From Gammaproteobacteria bacterium (lineage in GTDB: Bacteria > Pseudomonadota > Gammaproteobacteria > SG8-11), in assembly GCA_030610155.1 (NCBI GenBank), contig JAUWSG010000005.1, positions 1 to 46,148 of the forward strand: DNA of 46,148 nt, in the 5' to 3' direction. The translations under genes were made by a program, and so were the position numbers. Positions 25,825-35,377 of this stretch are shown here, one piece after another (positions within the stretch are counted from its first letter, which is position 1; every line of letters starts with the position of its first letter). The notes beneath the pieces were generated by a model. It had not been told where the DNA came from. It made no database searches and worked only from the letters and a program-made list of their open reading frames with translations.

Positions 25825-27565
25825 CATCATATCCGAAAATAAGAAATCAGACAGCAATAAGCTGAAGGTGGTGTTGTGCTGGCACATGCATCAGCCACAA
25901 TACCAGGACCCTGTTTCCAGGGAATATTTTTTGCCCTGGACTTATCTGCATGCGATGAAAGATTATGTCGATATGGCGGCACATATGGAAACGCGGCCTG
26001 CCGCCAGGGCGGTGGTCAATTTTGCCCCCATTCTGCTTGAACAAATCGATGATTACGCTAATCAGGTACAAGTCTTTCTGGCTGATGGCACACCCATCCG
26101 TGATCCCTTACTGGCGGCGCTGGCTTCTTTTGTTCCAACAGAGAAAGAGGCAAAACTGTCCTTGATGAAGGCCTGCCTTCGGGTGCATGAAGAACGTTTT
26201 ATAAATCGTTTCCCTGCTTATCGACATCTGGCTGATATGGCGAATATTTTTTCGCAAAATCCGGAAATGATGCGTTATATCGACGAACGGTATTTAATTG
26301 ATTTACTGGTTTGGTATCACCTGGCCTGGATAGGAGAAACAGTTCGACGTGATGATGAACGCATTAAAGCGCTCATTGAGAAGGAATTCAATTATGAAGC
26401 GGATGATCGTCGAATCCTGGTCAGTATAATAGGTGAGCTGTTATCGGGTGTGATAGGGCGTTATAAAAAATTGTCGGAAAATGGACAGGTGGAGCTTTCA
26501 ATGACACCTTATGCCCATCCTATTGTGCCCCTGATGCTGGATATAAAAAGTGCACGAGAATCTATGCCAGATATATCTCTGCCTGAACTGGACCAGTATC
26601 CGGGAGGAGAGGAGCGAGTGCATTGGCATATTCAAAAAGGGATTGAGACATTCCGGCATTATTTTGGATCAGCGCCCACCGGGTGTTGGCCTTCGGAAGG
26701 GGGTGTCAGCACACAAACAATGAAAATACTGGGTGAACATGGTTTTCGCTGGACTGCCAGTGGTGAAAATGTGTTTCGTCAGAGTTTTAGCAAGTATGGG
26801 CAATCTTCGGGCGAAGACGCAAATAACGAAACCGCAGAACACCATGTGTTATATCATCCCTATCGAATTGCGGATTCACAGACGGCCTGTTTTTTTCGTG
26901 ATGATGGTCTTTCGGATTTGATTGGTTTTACCTATTCCACCTGGCATGCTGATGACGCAGTTGCAAATATGGTGAATCATCTGGAGAACATCGCGGACTC
27001 ATTAAACGATCCGTCTGATAGTGTTATTTCAATTATTCTCGACGGCGAGAATGCCTGGGAGCATTATCCTGAAAATGGCTATTATTTCCTTGATGCATTA
27101 TATGCGCGTTTATGTGAGCATCCGAAACTGGAATTAACCACTTTTTCTCAGTGTCTGGATGATGGGGCCGACGTAAAATCGTTGCCCGGGATGGTTGCGG
27201 GTAGCTGGGTCTATGGTTCATTTTCTACCTGGATAGGTGATAAGGACAAGAACCGGGGCTGGGATATGCTGGGAGATGCAAAACGTGTATTTGATCGTGT
27301 GATTTCCTCGCAACGATTGTCCGGTGAGCAGCTTACACGAGCAGAGTATCAACTTGCGATTTGTGAAGGCTCGGATTGGTTCTGGTGGTTTGGCGATTAT
27401 AATCCGGGAGACTCTGTCAGTGACTTTGAATACTTGTTTCGTCAGCACCTGAGCAGTCTTTATACCCTGATTGGTGAAACGCCCCCTGAATATTTGACCC
27501 ATGTTTTTACCCATGGCGGTGGTACACCTCAAACGGGCGGTGTGATGCGCAAGGGTTCTGACTAG
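25814..27565 (+). CDS. Glycoside hydrolase family 57 protein (alpha-amylase/glucanotransferase type)
   Basis: A 583-residue GH57 protein. The first conserved block is [13 protein letters not shown] (HQP at 26-28). The nucleophile block is [10 protein letters not shown] with Glu295 in the expected position, and [17 protein letters not shown] (Asp410) supplies the later acidic block. WYHLAWIGE and [14 protein letters not shown] are also family features. GH57 enzymes act on alpha-glucans as amylases, branching enzymes or 4-alpha-glucanotransferases; I cannot tell which. It overlaps glgC by 11 bp, so its synthesis is tied to that of ADP-glucose pyrophosphorylase, favouring a role in glycogen structure or remodelling. 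A canonical GH13 GlgB is present too, so it is an addition, not a replacement. Confidence 0.9.
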   Translation: MSANIISENKKSDSNKLKVVLCWHMHQPQYQDPVSREYFLPWTYLHAMKDYVDMAAHMETRPAARAVVNFAPILLEQIDDYANQVQVFLADGTPIRDPLLAALASFVPTEKEAKLSLMKACLRVHEERFINRFPAYRHLADMANIFSQNPEMMRYIDERYLIDLLVWYHLAWIGETVRRDDERIKALIEKEFNYEADDRRILVSIIGELLSGVIGRYKKLSENGQVELSMTPYAHPIVPLMLDIKSARESMPDISLPELDQYPGGEERVHWHIQKGIETFRHYFGSAPTGCWPSEGGVSTQTMKILGEHGFRWTASGENVFRQSFSKYGQSSGEDANNETAEHHVLYHPYRIADSQTACFFRDDGLSDLIGFTYSTWHADDAVANMVNHLENIADSLNDPSDSVISIILDGENAWEHYPENGYYFLDALYARLCEHPKLELTTFSQCLDDGADVKSLPGMVAGSWVYGSFSTWIGDKDKNRGWDMLGDAKRVFDRVISSQRLSGEQLTRAEYQLAICEGSDWFWWFGDYNPGDSVSDFEYLFRQHLSSLYTLIGETPPEYLTHVFTHGGGTPQTGGVMRKGSD

Positions 27566-27636
27566 AGAACTTGAACCACAGAGCGTGCTGCCTCGTCCTG
27601 GTATCTGTATGGAATAGGCAGATGTTTAAAATATGT

Positions 27637-27735
27637 TATTCACCGCAAAGGCGCAAAGGCGCAAAGGAAGCGAAGGTTTTTTAGATTTTAAAACCCGGTT
27701 TTTATCTTTCTTTGCGTCTTTGCGGTGAGATCAAG
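27637..27735. repeat. Long palindromic repeat, family B copy 3
   Basis: Arm 1 (27641-27668, CACCGCAAAGGCGCAAAGGC, then GCAAAGG) faces arm 2 (27705-27728, TTTCTTTGCGTCTTTGCGGT). It is shorter than the copies around comM and has an extra GGCGCAAA unit in arm 1. It sits between the GH57 gene and malQ; the rest of that 280-bp gap shows nothing further. Confidence 0.75.
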
Positions 27736-27845
27736 AGGCGAGTACCAGGCATTAACCTCAATGGTGTACCCTTCGGGCATAAACTGAAATGCGCACCCTG
27801 CAAAAACAGGAATTAGCTGGACAGTAATGAGCGTGAAAAAACGTT

Positions 27846-29381
27846 GTGAATAAACAAGAAGAATCATTTCTGGGCCATCGTCGCGCTGGTATTTTGTTGC
27901 ATCCTACTTCTTTGCCTGGGCAGAGTTTCGGTGATCTCGGTCCAAACGCATATCGGTTTGTTGATTTCCTGGTTGATAGCAGAATTACTGTTTGGCAGAC
28001 ATTACCGCTTGCGCCAACACATGATGATGATTCGCCTTATAATAGTCTGTCGGCACATGCCGGTAACCCACAAATGATCAGTCTCGATTTATTAAATGAG
28101 CAGGGATGGCTTGACCAGCAGGAAGAAGATAGCAGGTTCGCTGATTATCATGAATACCGCAATGCCCGTCTAAAGGAAGCAAAAGAAACATTTTTCAAGC
28201 AGGTCGGTGCGACTGATAAAAAGTCTTTTGATGAATTTGTTGTTCAGAATAGTTACTGGATTGAAGATTATGCCTTGTATCAGGCTTTGCGAGTGCAGTT
28301 TGGTACGCACTGGATTGATTGGCCAGCGGCTTTTCGGGACAAGCAGGTGGATTTTGGTTCTTTTTTTGGAGATAAAGCTGGTGTCAGTTCTGACAAGGCA
28401 GGACAAGAAACTGAGAAGCAGATAAAAGATTCGATTCAGCAGGTCTTGTTTGAGCAATATGTTTTTTTTAATCAATGGCATGCGCTTCGTCAATATGCGA
28501 ATGAACGTGACGTTTTATTGTTTGGTGATGTGCCGATATTTGTTGCTCATGACAGCGCAGATGTCTGGGCAAACAGGGATCAGTTTTTTCTGGATGAAGA
28601 TGGTCGCCCTCTGGTTGTGGCCGGCGTGCCGCCGGATTATTTTTCCGAAACGGGACAGCGTTGGGGAAACCCTTTGTACAACTGGCAGCTTATGCGCGAA
28701 GAGGGATATCAATGGTGGGTGAATCGTATGCGTACCCAGCTGGAATTGTTTGATCTGGTCAGAATAGATCATTTTAGAGGGTTCGAGGCATACTGGGAAA
28801 TTGCAGCAGATTGTGAAACGGCGATGGACGGCCATTGGGTAAAGGGGCCAGGTGAGGAATTGTTCCGGGTACTTGAGCAAACGTTTGGAAAACTGCCGGT
28901 TGTTGCAGAAGACCTTGGTTTAATCACGCCAGAAGTGACTGCACTTCGGGAGCATCACGGGTTTCCCGGGATGAAGATTCTTCAATTTGCATTTGACGGG
29001 AATAATGAAAATCCGTATTTGCCTCATAATCATGAACCCAATAGCGTTGTATATACGGGCACACATGATAATGATACGACGCTTGGGTGGTTTGAATCAC
29101 TGCCAGAGGATCAGCAGAATCGTGTAATGGAGTATCTCGCCTGTCCTGATGAGCCGATGCCCTGGTCATTGATCAGAGCAGCATTTAATTCGATAGCCGA
29201 GTTGGCTGTTGTACCCATGCAGGATGTATTGGCGCTCGACTCAGCACATCGAATGAATGTGCCTGGCACCACCTCGGAAACAAACTGGCGTTGGCAATTT
29301 TCGTGGGATCAGGTGGAAGAGGGTTTGGCAAAAAAGATCCGGCTTCTGGTAGAGCAGTGTGGAAGAGCAGAGAAAAGATAG
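27846..29381 (+). CDS. malQ: 4-alpha-glucanotransferase (amylomaltase)
   Basis: A 511-residue GH77 enzyme that transfers alpha-1,4-glucan segments between chains and releases glucose. The N-terminal RRAGILLHPTSLPG and TVWQTLPLAPTHDDDSPYNS are hallmark segments. The nucleophile is Asp308 (LVRIDHFRGFEAYW), the acid/base Glu355 (VVAEDLGLI), and the third acid Asp408 (THDNDTT). The start is GTG at 27846 with no strong ribosome binding site; family alignment supports it. It is convergent with glgP, and the free glucose it produces fits with the glk encoded in the same block. Confidence 0.95.
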   Translation: MNKQEESFLGHRRAGILLHPTSLPGQSFGDLGPNAYRFVDFLVDSRITVWQTLPLAPTHDDDSPYNSLSAHAGNPQMISLDLLNEQGWLDQQEEDSRFADYHEYRNARLKEAKETFFKQVGATDKKSFDEFVVQNSYWIEDYALYQALRVQFGTHWIDWPAAFRDKQVDFGSFFGDKAGVSSDKAGQETEKQIKDSIQQVLFEQYVFFNQWHALRQYANERDVLLFGDVPIFVAHDSADVWANRDQFFLDEDGRPLVVAGVPPDYFSETGQRWGNPLYNWQLMREEGYQWWVNRMRTQLELFDLVRIDHFRGFEAYWEIAADCETAMDGHWVKGPGEELFRVLEQTFGKLPVVAEDLGLITPEVTALREHHGFPGMKILQFAFDGNNENPYLPHNHEPNSVVYTGTHDNDTTLGWFESLPEDQQNRVMEYLACPDEPMPWSLIRAAFNSIAELAVVPMQDVLALDSAHRMNVPGTTSETNWRWQFSWDQVEEGLAKKIRLLVEQCGRAEKR

Positions 29382-29461
29382 CAGGGTAAAGGGAAAAGAT
29401 AAATATTGCGATCAGGTAGATTCCTGTTCCCTGTTATCTTTCCCCTTTCCTCTGCTTTATT
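29365..29461. terminator. Inverted repeat between convergent malQ and glgP
   Basis: GCAGAGAAAAGATAG with GGGTAAAGGGAAAAGATAA on the left can pair with TTATCTTTCCCCTTTCCTCTGC-type sequence on the right (given here in parts: TTATCTTTCCCC and TTTCCTCTGC). The purine-rich left arm overlaps the end of malQ. It probably terminates both genes. Pairing is imperfect. Confidence 0.5.
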
Positions 29462-32020
29462 CTATACCCACTTCATCAATCCTGTTTCAAAGCGATGACT
29501 TAACAAGTCATGAGACGGGTACATGCGTATTTTGAAGAACTGTAAACCCGGCAGGTCTGTGTTCAGATCAAGTTCAAAAATAGTTTCATTCTGACCATTT
29601 TTTTCCTTTGCTTCAAAGATGTAATGCTTGTGCAGTATAAAATTTTCTGCCTGATTTTCTTTTCCAACGAGGCACTCTACGATAATGTCATCTGCTGACA
29701 AGTCTTGCAGATTAACCGCGATTTTTATAGGTAATGCGTTGCCTGACTGGATTTGTTTTGATGTTTCAGAAATTTTTCGAATAGCAACCTTGGGCCAGGT
29801 GCGGGTAATTTTCTTTTTCCATTTGGATAGTCTGCGGGCAGGTTCACCATTATCTTTAGTCAGTTTTTTCCGTTGTGTTGTCGCCGGATAATAAAAACTT
29901 TCTATATAATCCCGTACCATACGTTGTGAATTGAAATGGGGGATCAGCGACTTCATTGAAGCCTTGGACATTTTCACCCAGCTCTCGGAAAAACCGTAGC
30001 CATTACGATCGTAATAAAGTGGAATAACCTGTTTTTCCAGTATATTAAGCAAGTCCTTGGCTTCTTCCTGATTACGGTAGTGTTCATCAAACTGGGGTCC
30101 ATGCGGCGTAATGCCCCAGCCATTTTCACCATTAAAACCTTCGTTCCACCAGCCATCGAGTACACTCAGGTTTAATACACCATTGATACCAGCCTTTTCA
30201 CCTGATGTGCCACTCGCCTCCAGGGGGTAGGTCGGTGTATTCAGCCAGACATCGACACCGGTGACCAGTTTGCGTGCCAGCGCAATATCATAACCTTCAA
30301 GTAAAATCACCTTTCCTTCAAATTCGGGGCGCCGGGAGTACTCGTGAATCATCTGTATTAATTGTTGCCCGGGGACATCGTTTGGATGCGCTTTGCCGGC
30401 AAAAATAAGCAAAACAGGTCTATCAGTGTCGTTAAGTATTTTTCTCAGACGTTCGAGATCATAAAAAATCAAATTGGCTCTTTTATATGTAGCAAAACGG
30501 CGTGCAAACCCGAGTATCAGTATGTCGGTATCATGTGGTGACAAATGTTGGGTGAGTCGTTCGATTTGTGCTTCACTACAGCCGTTTCTGCGGTATTGTA
30601 AGATTGCACTGTTGCGCACAACTTCGAGTAGATCAGATTTCAGAGATTGATGCTGGCTCCAGAAACTGTGATCCGGTATGTCTTCGATGCGTTCCCAATA
30701 AGGGGCATTGAGCATTTCATTACGCCATTCGCGTCCAAATTGCATGTCAAACAGGTTTGACCAGCCTCTGGCGAGAAAAGTCTGCGCATGAACACCATTG
30801 GTTACGTATCTCAACGGGTTTTCATCCGGTGGTATTTCCGGCCAGACATAACTTTCCATATTTGCTGCGACGTCACCATGTATCTGACTGACACCGTTAT
30901 GAAAACGTGAGCCGCGCAGCGCCAGGGTTGTCATGTTAAAGCCGCCCGGGTTGTTAGGGCACGCGCCAATTGCATAAAATGCGTCATTTTCGATGTTAAG
31001 TTTTGTGATAAAGCTGGAGAAGTAGGGTTCAATCAGCTCGCGTTCAAAAATGTCGTGGCCCGCTGCGACAGGCGTATGTGTTGTGAAAACGGTGCTGCCC
31101 GCTGTCAATTCAAGTGCGCTGTCAAAATCAAAACCTTCCAGAACCCGCTCACGGCAGCGTTCCAGAATTTGAAATGCTGAATGACCTTCGTTTATATGCC
31201 AAACGGTGGGTGCGATATCAAGTGCGCGTATCGCACGTATGCCACCAATACCCAGTACAATATCCTGCTGGATACGCATTTGGCTGTCACCGCCATATAA
31301 CTGATAGGTTATTCGGCGGTCCTGTTCGCTGTTAACTTCCAGGTCAGTGTCGAGCAAATAAATTGTGATATGCCCTGCTTTTGCTTGCCATACTTTTATC
31401 ATGACCTGTCTGCCGGGCAGGTCAATATTGACATGCAGCTCTTTGCCGCTTGAATCCAGTGCAGGGCTGATTGGTAAATCATCAAAATCACTTTGAATAT
31501 AATGAGCAACCTGTTTGCCGTTGACGTCAATAGTCTGATGAAAATAACCTTGTCGATAGAGCATGCCCATGGCGATGAAAGGAATACCCAGGTCACTCGC
31601 CGCTTTACAATGATCACCCGCGAGGATACCCAGTCCACCGGAATAAATCGGGACACTTTCGTGTAATCCAAATTCAGCACAAAAATAGGCGACCAGGTCT
31701 TCCTCGGGATTGAGAAATTTATCCAGGCCATAATCAATTTCTTCTGCCAGGTAGGTGTTATAGGCAGACATTGCCCGATGGTAGTCTTCCACAAAATTTC
31801 GGTCTTCAGCCGCGTCATCAAGGCGTTGTTGGGCAACCCGGCGTAAAAACACTTTCGGGCTATGACCTGCCTCTTGCCATAAATCCGGGTCAAGGCGTAT
31901 AAATAGACGGCGTACTTCACGGTCCCAGCTATAGAGCAAGTCGTTTGCAATTTCATTTAGTCCTTTCAGTTTTTCGGGTATAACTGGTTGAACTTCAAGG
32001 CAAAATCGGGTTCCGGTCAT
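29462..32020 (-). CDS. glgP: Alpha-glucan phosphorylase (TIGR02094 type, DUF3417 N-terminus)
   Basis: An 852-residue GT35 phosphorylase that releases glucose 1-phosphate from glycogen chain ends using PLP. The N-terminal ~110 residues (LKGLNEIANDLLYSWDREVR) are the DUF3417 domain of the non-enterobacterial family. HINEGHSAF and TTHTPVAAGHD are active-site segments, and the PLP lysine is Lys609 in ASGTSGEKAGINGVLN. The ATG at 32020 is chosen over a TTG four codons upstream. The C-terminal ~130 residues (after YYPATTQRKK) are a less conserved extension. With MalQ and the GH57 enzyme it forms the glycogen-breakdown arm. Confidence 0.94.
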   Translation of the reverse strand: MTGTRFCLEVQPVIPEKLKGLNEIANDLLYSWDREVRRLFIRLDPDLWQEAGHSPKVFLRRVAQQRLDDAAEDRNFVEDYHRAMSAYNTYLAEEIDYGLDKFLNPEEDLVAYFCAEFGLHESVPIYSGGLGILAGDHCKAASDLGIPFIAMGMLYRQGYFHQTIDVNGKQVAHYIQSDFDDLPISPALDSSGKELHVNIDLPGRQVMIKVWQAKAGHITIYLLDTDLEVNSEQDRRITYQLYGGDSQMRIQQDIVLGIGGIRAIRALDIAPTVWHINEGHSAFQILERCRERVLEGFDFDSALELTAGSTVFTTHTPVAAGHDIFERELIEPYFSSFITKLNIENDAFYAIGACPNNPGGFNMTTLALRGSRFHNGVSQIHGDVAANMESYVWPEIPPDENPLRYVTNGVHAQTFLARGWSNLFDMQFGREWRNEMLNAPYWERIEDIPDHSFWSQHQSLKSDLLEVVRNSAILQYRRNGCSEAQIERLTQHLSPHDTDILILGFARRFATYKRANLIFYDLERLRKILNDTDRPVLLIFAGKAHPNDVPGQQLIQMIHEYSRRPEFEGKVILLEGYDIALARKLVTGVDVWLNTPTYPLEASGTSGEKAGINGVLNLSVLDGWWNEGFNGENGWGITPHGPQFDEHYRNQEEAKDLLNILEKQVIPLYYDRNGYGFSESWVKMSKASMKSLIPHFNSQRMVRDYIESFYYPATTQRKKLTKDNGEPARRLSKWKKKITRTWPKVAIRKISETSKQIQSGNALPIKIAVNLQDLSADDIIVECLVGKENQAENFILHKHYIFEAKEKNGQNETIFELDLNTDLPGLQFFKIRMYPSHDLLSHRFETGLMKWV

Positions 32021-32032
32021 AATGATTACCAA

Positions 32033-32587
32033 TTAATTATCAGGTTAAAAGTGTGTGCTGTACATGCAAATTGTTCGCCAGTTTATTGGTCTTTTGCGCC
32101 AGTGCTGGTGATATTGCTGTAACGAAGCAAGCGAGTATAGCGATTAAACGTATAAACATACAAACGATGAAAGATTGTTCCCTCGGGTCGTATAAAAAAG
32201 GATCAGATTTACGTTTCCCAGGGCATCATAAAACCTCTGAAAATGTAAAAACAGGCCGATTTCAGATATATCCCCCAAAATAAGTAGAAAAATACAGTTT
32301 TAGTTGGCTTTGCAAGCCCCTGATGGACGTAAATAGCATGGAACATGCTGTTCTTGAACTCAATAAATTCATTTCAACAAGTGTACCTAAAGTTCTGCAG
32401 GTTTATTCCGACATAACTTCCTAGGAAACAAGTACTTGTAATCTGAAGTGGCAGGCCGATCTGGCTATAAAAATAACGGAATCACAAACGCGTGTTTAAT
32501 CGCATTTAGATGTTTTACGACTACATGCGGTTTGTTGGTTTAAAAGAATAGAAAATATCTGATCTGGAATCAAGCAGGGTTTAAAAA
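32033..32587. promoter_or_regulatory. Long non-coding region upstream of the TonB-receptor cluster, with a spaced direct repeat
   Basis: This 555-bp stretch between divergent glgP and the TonB-dependent receptor has no credible coding frame. It contains CAGGCCGAT twice, at 32252 and 32452, exactly 200 bp apart and each followed by an AT-rich GATATA/GCTATAA stretch. CAAGTACTTG (32429-32438) is a 10-base palindrome. I see no certain promoter. The length suggests complex control of the signalling cluster. Confidence 0.45.
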
Positions 32588-34771
32588 ATGAGATACAAAA
32601 TTAAAAAGATGCACCACCTGGTTAACAAAATTGTGTTCGGTAGTTTGATACTGCAATTAAGTGTGTTGGCAGGTTCGCATGACAGTTTTGCGGCAACGCT
32701 ATCCGAGCCTGTGACAGGCCAGAGTGAAAATAAAAATAGTCAGTTGGCTGTAGCAGATGAGTCAGAGGGTGCCATGGAGGACTTGCTGGGTATATTAAGC
32801 AAGGAAACAGAGATTGCAACAAAAACAAAAATGAATATCGATTTTGTGCCCGGTATGGTGACCGTTTTACATGGTAAAGATTTGCTGGCAAAGGGTGTTG
32901 CTAATGTGTTTGATGCATTAAAACTTGTACCAGGTGTTGATCTGAATATTGCTGGTGACGGTCAGACACAATTAATTTTTCGTGGTTTGGGTAAGTTGTT
33001 CGGCTCAGGCAAGGTGAAAGTGCTGATTAACGGTATTGGGTTTAATAATACGTTTGCAGCGCAAACACAATTGAATGGAATATCCATCGAGCAGGTTGAT
33101 CGTATTGAGGTGATTCGTGGGCCAGGGTCGACCATTCATGGTGAGTTTGCATTTGCCGGTGTGATTGATGTGATCACAAAAGACACTGACTCAGAAGTAT
33201 TTGCGCGTGTCGGTGATCTGAATTCCCGTATGCTGGGGGGTATTTATGTACACAAGGACAAGGAAAATGATTTTGCAGTCAGTCTGAATGTCTCGGTTTC
33301 AGAATCTGATCCGGATAACGTTTTCGCGGGTGAAGATGCATTATTTGGTACGCCATTGCAAGGGATTTCAAATTCACCGGGTCCGGTTAATGATAATGAG
33401 GAACATCTGGCTGCGATATTTAAAATCGATTACAAGGGCATGACATTTACGGGTGAAAAAACACACCGTGGATTCGGCAGTTTTTTTGGAGCGGCAAATA
33501 ATTTGCCTGATGCAAATTCCGGTGTTATCAGGGAAGCAGACAATCAGGTATTTGAATTTTCCACGCCAATTAAAATTAGTGATTCGGTAACATCAAAACT
33601 GAAAGCAGGTTGGGCCAGTTTTGAATTTGAGGCAACTGACCAGATGGTATTTCCGGCAGGCTTTCCAGGTAGTTTTCCTAACGGCACCCCCGGTGTTTTC
33701 TCTGATGGCGTATTGGCGACGCCGCATTATGAAGAAGACAAATATTATGTGGGTTATGAAATGCATTTCCCTGATCTGGGGGACCATGATCTACTTTGGG
33801 GGATAGACTACGCACGTATAGAGCAAGGTGATACACATATTCATCGTAATGCTGTTCCAAATCCTGCACCGCCTCCACAATTAATCATTCTTGACCCGCC
33901 ACAAAAATTTACCGGAAATGCTAATTGGATGACTGAAAATAACAGTCGATCAATAATTGGTCTGTTTGTGCAAGACCAATATTTCATTACAGAGTCATTT
34001 AACATCACAGCGGGTATTCGGTTTGATGATTATGATGATGTTGGCAGTAATACGTCACCGCGTCTGTCGGCAGTTTATCATCTGGGTAATCACCAAACAT
34101 TAAAGGCCCAGTATGCAGAGGCTTTCAGGCCGCCCACCTTTGTTGAGCTTTATTCGCAAAACAATCCCATAGTTAATGGCAATGCAGATCTTCAGGCTGA
34201 AACAATTAAAAGTTTTGAAGTTGGCTATGTCTACAATGACGGAGTATCCATCAGTCGAATCACCTGGTTTACTGCTGATCTGGAGGATCTTATTGGTGGG
34301 AGTGCTTCAGCACCTGTTACTTTTGAGAATATAGGAAAAGCGCGACAGACAGGAATAGAGTTTGAATATGTCAGACAAATCGGTAAAAGCGTAAAACTTG
34401 ATGCCAATGTATCGTTTGTAGAAGTTTCCGATGAGATTAATAATGCTGATTTTTCTGAAATTGCAAATGTCATGGCAAACGTTGGGGTGATCTATCAGCC
34501 ATTAAATGATTTTTCATTGAATGGTCAATATCGGTTTACCGGAGAAAAAGATCGCGCGGCAGTGGATACACGGAGTGCTCTGGAAAGTTTAAATACGATA
34601 GATATCACAGCCAGTTTTTTTAATCTCATGACTGATCAATTGACACTTCGTGTTGGTGTCAATAATTTGTTTGATAATAATATATTCTATCCTGCGCCAA
34701 TAAATACATATGTGAATGATTATCCGCAACCTGGTAGGGAATGGTGGACGAGTCTGGCGTATAAATTCTAG
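32588..34771 (+). CDS. TonB-dependent outer-membrane receptor
   Basis: A 727-residue receptor with signal peptide (cut near SFA-A, residue ~36). The plug domain covers about residues 85-205: VTVLHGKDLLAKGVANVFDA, then VPGVDLN, RGLG, and EVIRGPGSTIHGEFAFAGVI. A 22-strand barrel follows, ending in SLAYKF with the C-terminal phenylalanine needed for outer-membrane insertion. AEAFRPPTFVELYSQN is the conserved barrel segment. There is no N-terminal STN signalling domain, so it is not a FecA-type transducer. The ligand is unknown. It is followed 27 bp later by a YfiR-like gene and then by a kinase, an arrangement that suggests a sensory as well as a transport role. Confidence 0.93.
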   Translation: MRYKIKKMHHLVNKIVFGSLILQLSVLAGSHDSFAATLSEPVTGQSENKNSQLAVADESEGAMEDLLGILSKETEIATKTKMNIDFVPGMVTVLHGKDLLAKGVANVFDALKLVPGVDLNIAGDGQTQLIFRGLGKLFGSGKVKVLINGIGFNNTFAAQTQLNGISIEQVDRIEVIRGPGSTIHGEFAFAGVIDVITKDTDSEVFARVGDLNSRMLGGIYVHKDKENDFAVSLNVSVSESDPDNVFAGEDALFGTPLQGISNSPGPVNDNEEHLAAIFKIDYKGMTFTGEKTHRGFGSFFGAANNLPDANSGVIREADNQVFEFSTPIKISDSVTSKLKAGWASFEFEATDQMVFPAGFPGSFPNGTPGVFSDGVLATPHYEEDKYYVGYEMHFPDLGDHDLLWGIDYARIEQGDTHIHRNAVPNPAPPPQLIILDPPQKFTGNANWMTENNSRSIIGLFVQDQYFITESFNITAGIRFDDYDDVGSNTSPRLSAVYHLGNHQTLKAQYAEAFRPPTFVELYSQNNPIVNGNADLQAETIKSFEVGYVYNDGVSISRITWFTADLEDLIGGSASAPVTFENIGKARQTGIEFEYVRQIGKSVKLDANVSFVEVSDEINNADFSEIANVMANVGVIYQPLNDFSLNGQYRFTGEKDRAAVDTRSALESLNTIDITASFFNLMTDQLTLRVGVNNLFDNNIFYPAPINTYVNDYPQPGREWWTSLAYKF

Positions 34772-34798
34772 ACGTAGTTGAACTATTGTACGCTAGTG

Positions 34799-35377
34799 AT
34801 GATGAAATATTTAAACAATAAACTAAGCATAAAGGCGATAAGTGTCTTTTGTGTTTTATTGCTTTATCTGGCTCCATCTTATTCTGATGAGCTGGAAGAG
34901 CGAAGAATAAAAATTTCGCTGGCAATTTTCCCTAAAATTGTTGCTGTCGACCAGGATCTGGAGTCCAAGTTACCCCGGGATAATGATGTAAGATTTTTGT
35001 TTGTTTACGATAACAATAAGAGCAGAGCAGAGGCGCTATCCGAGTTACTCAAGGATAAGGTGACAAATATAGCGGGCAAGCCGGTCAGGGTTGTTGTGAT
35101 AAATGTAAGGGATGTCAGTTTGATATTTACAGAGCGTTCCGCAGCAATATTTATAACTGAGCGACTGGATAAAACCCAGTTTGATAAGATTGTGAGAGTG
35201 GGAGTGAGTGAGCAGATAATGGTTTTTTCACCTTACGCGGGTGATGTTGAGCGAGGTGCGACAGTTGGAGTCGCGATAGGTAACCGGGTCAGGCCGTATT
35301 TTAATATTGATACACTAAATGCGTCCAAGGTAAATATTCTCAAGAAATTATTGAAAGTATCGAAACGTTATGAATGA
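34799..35377 (+). CDS. YfiR-like (DUF4154) periplasmic protein
   Basis: A 192-residue exported protein. ATGs at 34799 and 34802 are both possible and neither has a good ribosome binding site; a TTG further up (34778) is less likely. The signal peptide ends near APSYS. The mature part has the YfiR order: an N-terminal helix (RRIKISLAIFPKIVAV), a strand VRFLFVYD, GKPVRVVVIN, a helix SAAIFITERLD, VGVSEQIMVFSP, and the closing NIDTLNASKVNILKKLLKVS. The paired cysteines of Pseudomonas YfiR are absent. YfiR restrains the diguanylate cyclase YfiN; here the gene overlaps a histidine kinase by 8 bp, which suggests that it controls the kinase. That link is inference. Confidence 0.8.
   Translation: MMKYLNNKLSIKAISVFCVLLLYLAPSYSDELEERRIKISLAIFPKIVAVDQDLESKLPRDNDVRFLFVYDNNKSRAEALSELLKDKVTNIAGKPVRVVVINVRDVSLIFTERSAAIFITERLDKTQFDKIVRVGVSEQIMVFSPYAGDVERGATVGVAIGNRVRPYFNIDTLNASKVNILKKLLKVSKRYE

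Noticed and set aside
32053-32283. 76-codon plus-strand frame in the gap before the TonB receptor
   Set aside because: No ribosome binding site, no conserved motif and Cys/Lys-rich random-looking sequence.
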